Shown: in pieces, positions 32,595 to 34,428 of the stretch | Position numbering within the stretch: the stretch's first letter is position 1 | Layout: every line of letters starts with the position of its first letter | NCBI GenBank assembly: GCA_024404495.1 | Contig: JAKSPT010000025.1 | Location: forward strand, 1-34,428 | DNA from: Lachnospiraceae bacterium | Lineage (GTDB): Bacteria > Bacillota > Clostridia > Oscillospirales > CAG-272 | Length of the DNA stretch: 34,428 nt | Reading direction: 5' to 3' | Translations under genes and position numbers: made by a program | The notes under the pieces: generated by a model | Databases searched by the model: none | The model's input: the letters and a program-made list of their open reading frames with translations, nothing else | What the model was told of the DNA's origin: nothing

Positions 32595-32627
32595 CATATA
32601 AAAGGAAAGAAAAAGGAGGAACCCGCC

Positions 32628-33557
32628 ATGTGGCTTTCCAATCTGTCGGTTCCCGCGTATCCGTTAAAAGAGAACCTGACCTTTTCGCCCGACCGCACGA
32701 CCTCGGGGCGGCTCCCCTGCCGCGATCCCTTCATTCTCCGCGCCGGGGAGAAGTATTATCTTTATCACAGCGGGGGCAGGCGGGGCATCCTCTGCTCGGT
32801 GAGCGACGATCTCGAGCACTGGTCCGACCCGGTCACCGTATTCGCGGCGCCGGAGGATTTCCACGGGACGAAGGACTTTTTCTGGGCGCCCGAGTGCCAT
32901 TATTATAAAGGAAACTTTTATATCTTCACGTCGGTCTTTTCCTCCCTGACCGGGCACCGTTCGATCTCTGTTTACCGTGCCTCCGACCCGCTCGGTCCCT
33001 TTGCCGATATCGCGGGCGGGTGCATTTCTCCCCGTGACTGGGACGCGATCGACGGTACGCTGTATCTTGACGAGGCGGGCGACCCGTGGATGATTTTCGT
33101 ACACGAGTGGACCTCGATGCCCGAGGGCAACGGCGGGATGGCGGCGGCAAGGCTCGCTCCGGATTTTTCTCACTTGATCTCCGAGCCGATCGAGCTCTTC
33201 CGTGCCCGCGAGCTTCCTTTTGCGGTGACCGGCGTGACCGACGGACCCTTTGCCTACCGCTCGGACGGGGGACGGCTGTTCCTTCTCTGGTCGAATTTCT
33301 CGGCGGACGGGTATATCGTCACGGTCGCCGAATCGGAAAACGGCAGGCTTGACGGTAAGTGGGAGCAGAGCAGCGCGCCGCTGTACAAAAAAGGCGGCAA
33401 GCCGGAATGGATCTACGACGGCGGCCACGCGATGATCTTCCCACGCGGCGAGGGCAGCTTCCTGCTTTCCCTCCATACGCCGAATCACCGCGATACGACG
33501 TACGAGCATCTTTCGCTTCTTCCGGTCACGCTTGCCGGGGACGGAATATTCCTGTAA
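32628..33557 (+). CDS. GH43-like five-bladed propeller glycosidase (309 aa)
   Basis: Resembles family 43 arabinofuranosidases/xylosidases. CRDPF (31-35) gives the catalytic base Asp33. FFWAPE (84-89) is the family WAPE block, and WDAIDG (138-143) the pKa-modulating Asp. The general acid is normally Glu in an EGP/EAP motif; here the matching block is VTDGPF, with Asp205. Activity may be altered, or this may be a subfamily variant. No signal peptide. AAGGAGGA lies 7 nt before the ATG; the longer open frame starts upstream of the promoter. Not in an operon; a hairpin array follows and the first convincing terminator is 330 nt away. Confidence 0.8.
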   Translation: MWLSNLSVPAYPLKENLTFSPDRTTSGRLPCRDPFILRAGEKYYLYHSGGRRGILCSVSDDLEHWSDPVTVFAAPEDFHGTKDFFWAPECHYYKGNFYIFTSVFSSLTGHRSISVYRASDPLGPFADIAGGCISPRDWDAIDGTLYLDEAGDPWMIFVHEWTSMPEGNGGMAAARLAPDFSHLISEPIELFRARELPFAVTGVTDGPFAYRSDGGRLFLLWSNFSADGYIVTVAESENGRLDGKWEQSSAPLYKKGGKPEWIYDGGHAMIFPRGEGSFLLSLHTPNHRDTTYEHLSLLPVTLAGDGIFL

Positions 33558-33578
33558 TCAAAAAACGGTGTCCGGAGG

Positions 33579-33837
33579 TTCGGCGCGTGCTGATAAGGAT
33601 GTTTTTTGAAGCACCTACCCACGCGCCGAAACGATGTGTTCCACTGCGTGGAACGATATGTGCACTCCGTGCGTGATGTTTGACTTTGTCAAGTGATGTG
33701 CCTGCGGGCGTGGGTGGAACACATCACATCACTTTGCGATTTTGTCGCAAAACATCACTATGCCGTAAGACATAACATCACTTGCCCGATAGGGCAAACA
33801 TCACTTCTTCGAAATGTAGATTTTGTACGGCAAAATC
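33579..33837. repeat. Array of mini-hairpins joined by GTGATGT / ACATCAC linkers
   Basis: An outer stem (33579-33589 with 33620-33630) is followed by hairpins 33638-33654, 33662-33672, 33680-33692 and 33700-33709, joined by GTGATGT-type linkers (exact at 33673 and 33693, diverged at 33632 and 33655). The orientation then flips: ACATCAC at 33721, 33726, 33752, 33775 and 33798, separated by hairpins 33733-33751, 33759-33774, 33782-33797 and 33805-33813, and a final GATTTTG/CAAAATC hairpin (33819-33837). Hairpin arms differ in sequence but keep self-complementarity, while linkers are constant. GATGTGTTCCAC (33633-33644) also matches GTGGAACACATC (33714-33725) in reverse. Confidence 0.85.
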
Positions 33838-33888
33838 CGATGCTCGTTATGGGTGTAGACAAATTCGGATCTGTCAAGTTGAAAAAGT

Positions 33889-33935
33889 AACCCGCCGAAA
33901 GAGATTTTTTTCTCTTTCAGCGGGTTGTTTCTTTT
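33889..33935. terminator. Bidirectional terminator between GH43-like and GNAT genes
   Basis: Sixteen-position stem with one mismatch (33889-33904 with 33911-33926), six-T loop, followed by GTTTCTTTT on the plus strand. It lies 25 nt beyond the GNAT stop on the minus strand. Confidence 0.85.
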
Positions 33936-33960
33936 AGTTCAACAAACCGGGATTTGTCAG

Positions 33961-34404
33961 TCAAATCATCGCGTTGTCCGGTGAAATCTTGTATATCATA
34001 TTTACCTCGTGGCAATCTTCTTCATCAACCACGTCGGTTTCAACAAAACCAACTTTTTCATATATGTACTTGGCATGAGTATTTCCCACCAAGTAGGTCG
34101 TCGATATTTCTCTTGCCCCGTAGGCGGTTTTCATATATTCGATCAGATTTTGTAATGCTTTTTGACCGTAGTGTCTATTCTGATACTCTTTATCAATTGC
34201 ATAGTTCCATAAAAACCAACCGTGATCTTCATATTTTCTAAGCATGGCAAATCCAACCAGTATATCTGAATCATACATATCCAAGCCGATAACATTATCT
34301 TGAGTGAATGCTTCGGCCATTCTTTTTGAAGAAGAAATCTGCTTCCATTGATCTCGATGCAACTGTATTTTTATGGAGTTTGAATCAACGAATGATATTT
34401 TCAT
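33961..34404 (-). CDS. GNAT N-acetyltransferase, polyamine-acetyltransferase-like (147 aa)
   Basis: Complete single-domain GNAT. The acetyl-CoA loop is QNRHYGQKAL (75-84), and VGNTHAKYIYEKVGF (106-120) is the C-terminal family block. It resembles spermidine/spermine acetyltransferases of the BltD/PaiA kind, but the acceptor is not certain. No signal or membrane segment. The start is ATG at 34404, with AGGAG 5 nt upstream; a GTG two codons earlier overlaps that site. Base composition is far richer in A+T than the other genes here, with AAA, ATT and TAT common, which suggests acquisition from another genome. Its promoter lies outside the window. Confidence 0.85.
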   Translation of the reverse strand: MKISFVDSNSIKIQLHRDQWKQISSSKRMAEAFTQDNVIGLDMYDSDILVGFAMLRKYEDHGWFLWNYAIDKEYQNRHYGQKALQNLIEYMKTAYGAREISTTYLVGNTHAKYIYEKVGFVETDVVDEEDCHEVNMIYKISPDNAMI

Positions 34405-34428
34405 ACGCACTCCTGCAATTTCTGATTT

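Larger units (their letters stand above)
32306..32627. other. Divergent intergenic region with structured GC-rich block
   Basis: Holds two divergent promoters (32339-32367 minus, 32566-32594 plus) and between them a GC-rich block with internal hairpins (about 32394-32510). Short open frames here lack ribosome binding sites. No gene is called. Confidence 0.7.
33558..33960. other. Intergenic region holding a hairpin array and a terminator
   Basis: No gene. It contains the mini-hairpin array (33579-33837), a short hairpin GACA...TGTC (about 33858-33875) and a bidirectional terminator (33889-33935). Short open frames across the array are accidental. Confidence 0.8.

Noticed and set aside
33721..33804. 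CRISPR array
   Set aside because: The repeated unit is only 7 nt and spacers are self-complementary hairpins of 16-19 nt; no cas genes nearby.
33579..33960. Integron attC sites next to a cassette gene
   Set aside because: No recognisable RYYYAAC/GTTRRRY core pair and no integrase; the hairpins are too small and too many.

Overview
The window reads as a chromosomal segment of a GC-rich Gram-positive anaerobe, most likely a Bacillota/Clostridia member of a gut or rumen community. The grounds are: strong AGGAGG-type ribosome binding sites, clean sigma-A promoters (TTGACA/TTGCAA, 16-18 nt, TATAAT), lipoprotein signal peptides with Gram-positive relatives, YlmH and a YdjGHI-like envelope module, some TTG starts, and many carbohydrate-active enzymes. 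No rRNA, tRNA, transposase, phage gene or CRISPR array was found. Placement below class level is inference.

Layout. 1-611 is non-coding: three hairpin terminators and three tandem copies of an 88-89 bp GC-rich repeat. 612-1076 (minus) is a small membrane protein, divergent from a coupled pair of a GQSNM-type sialate O-acetylesterase and a macro-domain/helix-rich fusion protein (1243-4056). A VWA-domain protein, a YlmH-type S4 protein and a P/E/T-rich lipoprotein follow. 6918-8777 is an unusual PlsC acyltransferase/zinc-ribbon/GNAT fusion. It converges on a GH38 alpha-mannosidase-like gene (8885-11407, minus), and both stop codons lie inside heptamer tandem repeats around a perfect-stem terminator. 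11598-14942 encodes SPFH/zinc-ribbon, zinc-ribbon/TM and TPM-domain proteins matching Bacillus subtilis YdjI, YdjG and YdjH. A GxGYxYP-domain lipoprotein and a sugar isomerase/epimerase-like TIM barrel follow.

18262-23510 (minus) is a three-gene glycosidase operon: GH28-like, GH92-like, GH31. 23657-29419 (minus) is a complete oppB-C-D-F-A type transporter with the binding protein encoded last. 29620-32305 (minus) is a tight nucleotide-salvage operon: two tandem NrnA-like DHH phosphoesterases, then surE. 32628-33557 is a GH43-like propeller enzyme. It is followed by about 300 nt of alternating mini-hairpins and heptamer linkers, the most unusual structure in the window. The right end is an AT-rich GNAT acetyltransferase gene, probably acquired.

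How it fits together. Alpha-mannosidases (GH38, GH92), GH31, GH28-like and GH43-like enzymes and a sialate esterase, none with a visible export signal, suggest cytoplasmic breakdown of imported oligosaccharides from host or plant glycans. The adjacent Opp-type transporter could import either peptides or those oligosaccharides; the sequence alone does not decide. The YdjGHI-like module points to envelope stress handling, and NrnA-NrnA-SurE to recycling of short RNA and pAp to nucleosides.
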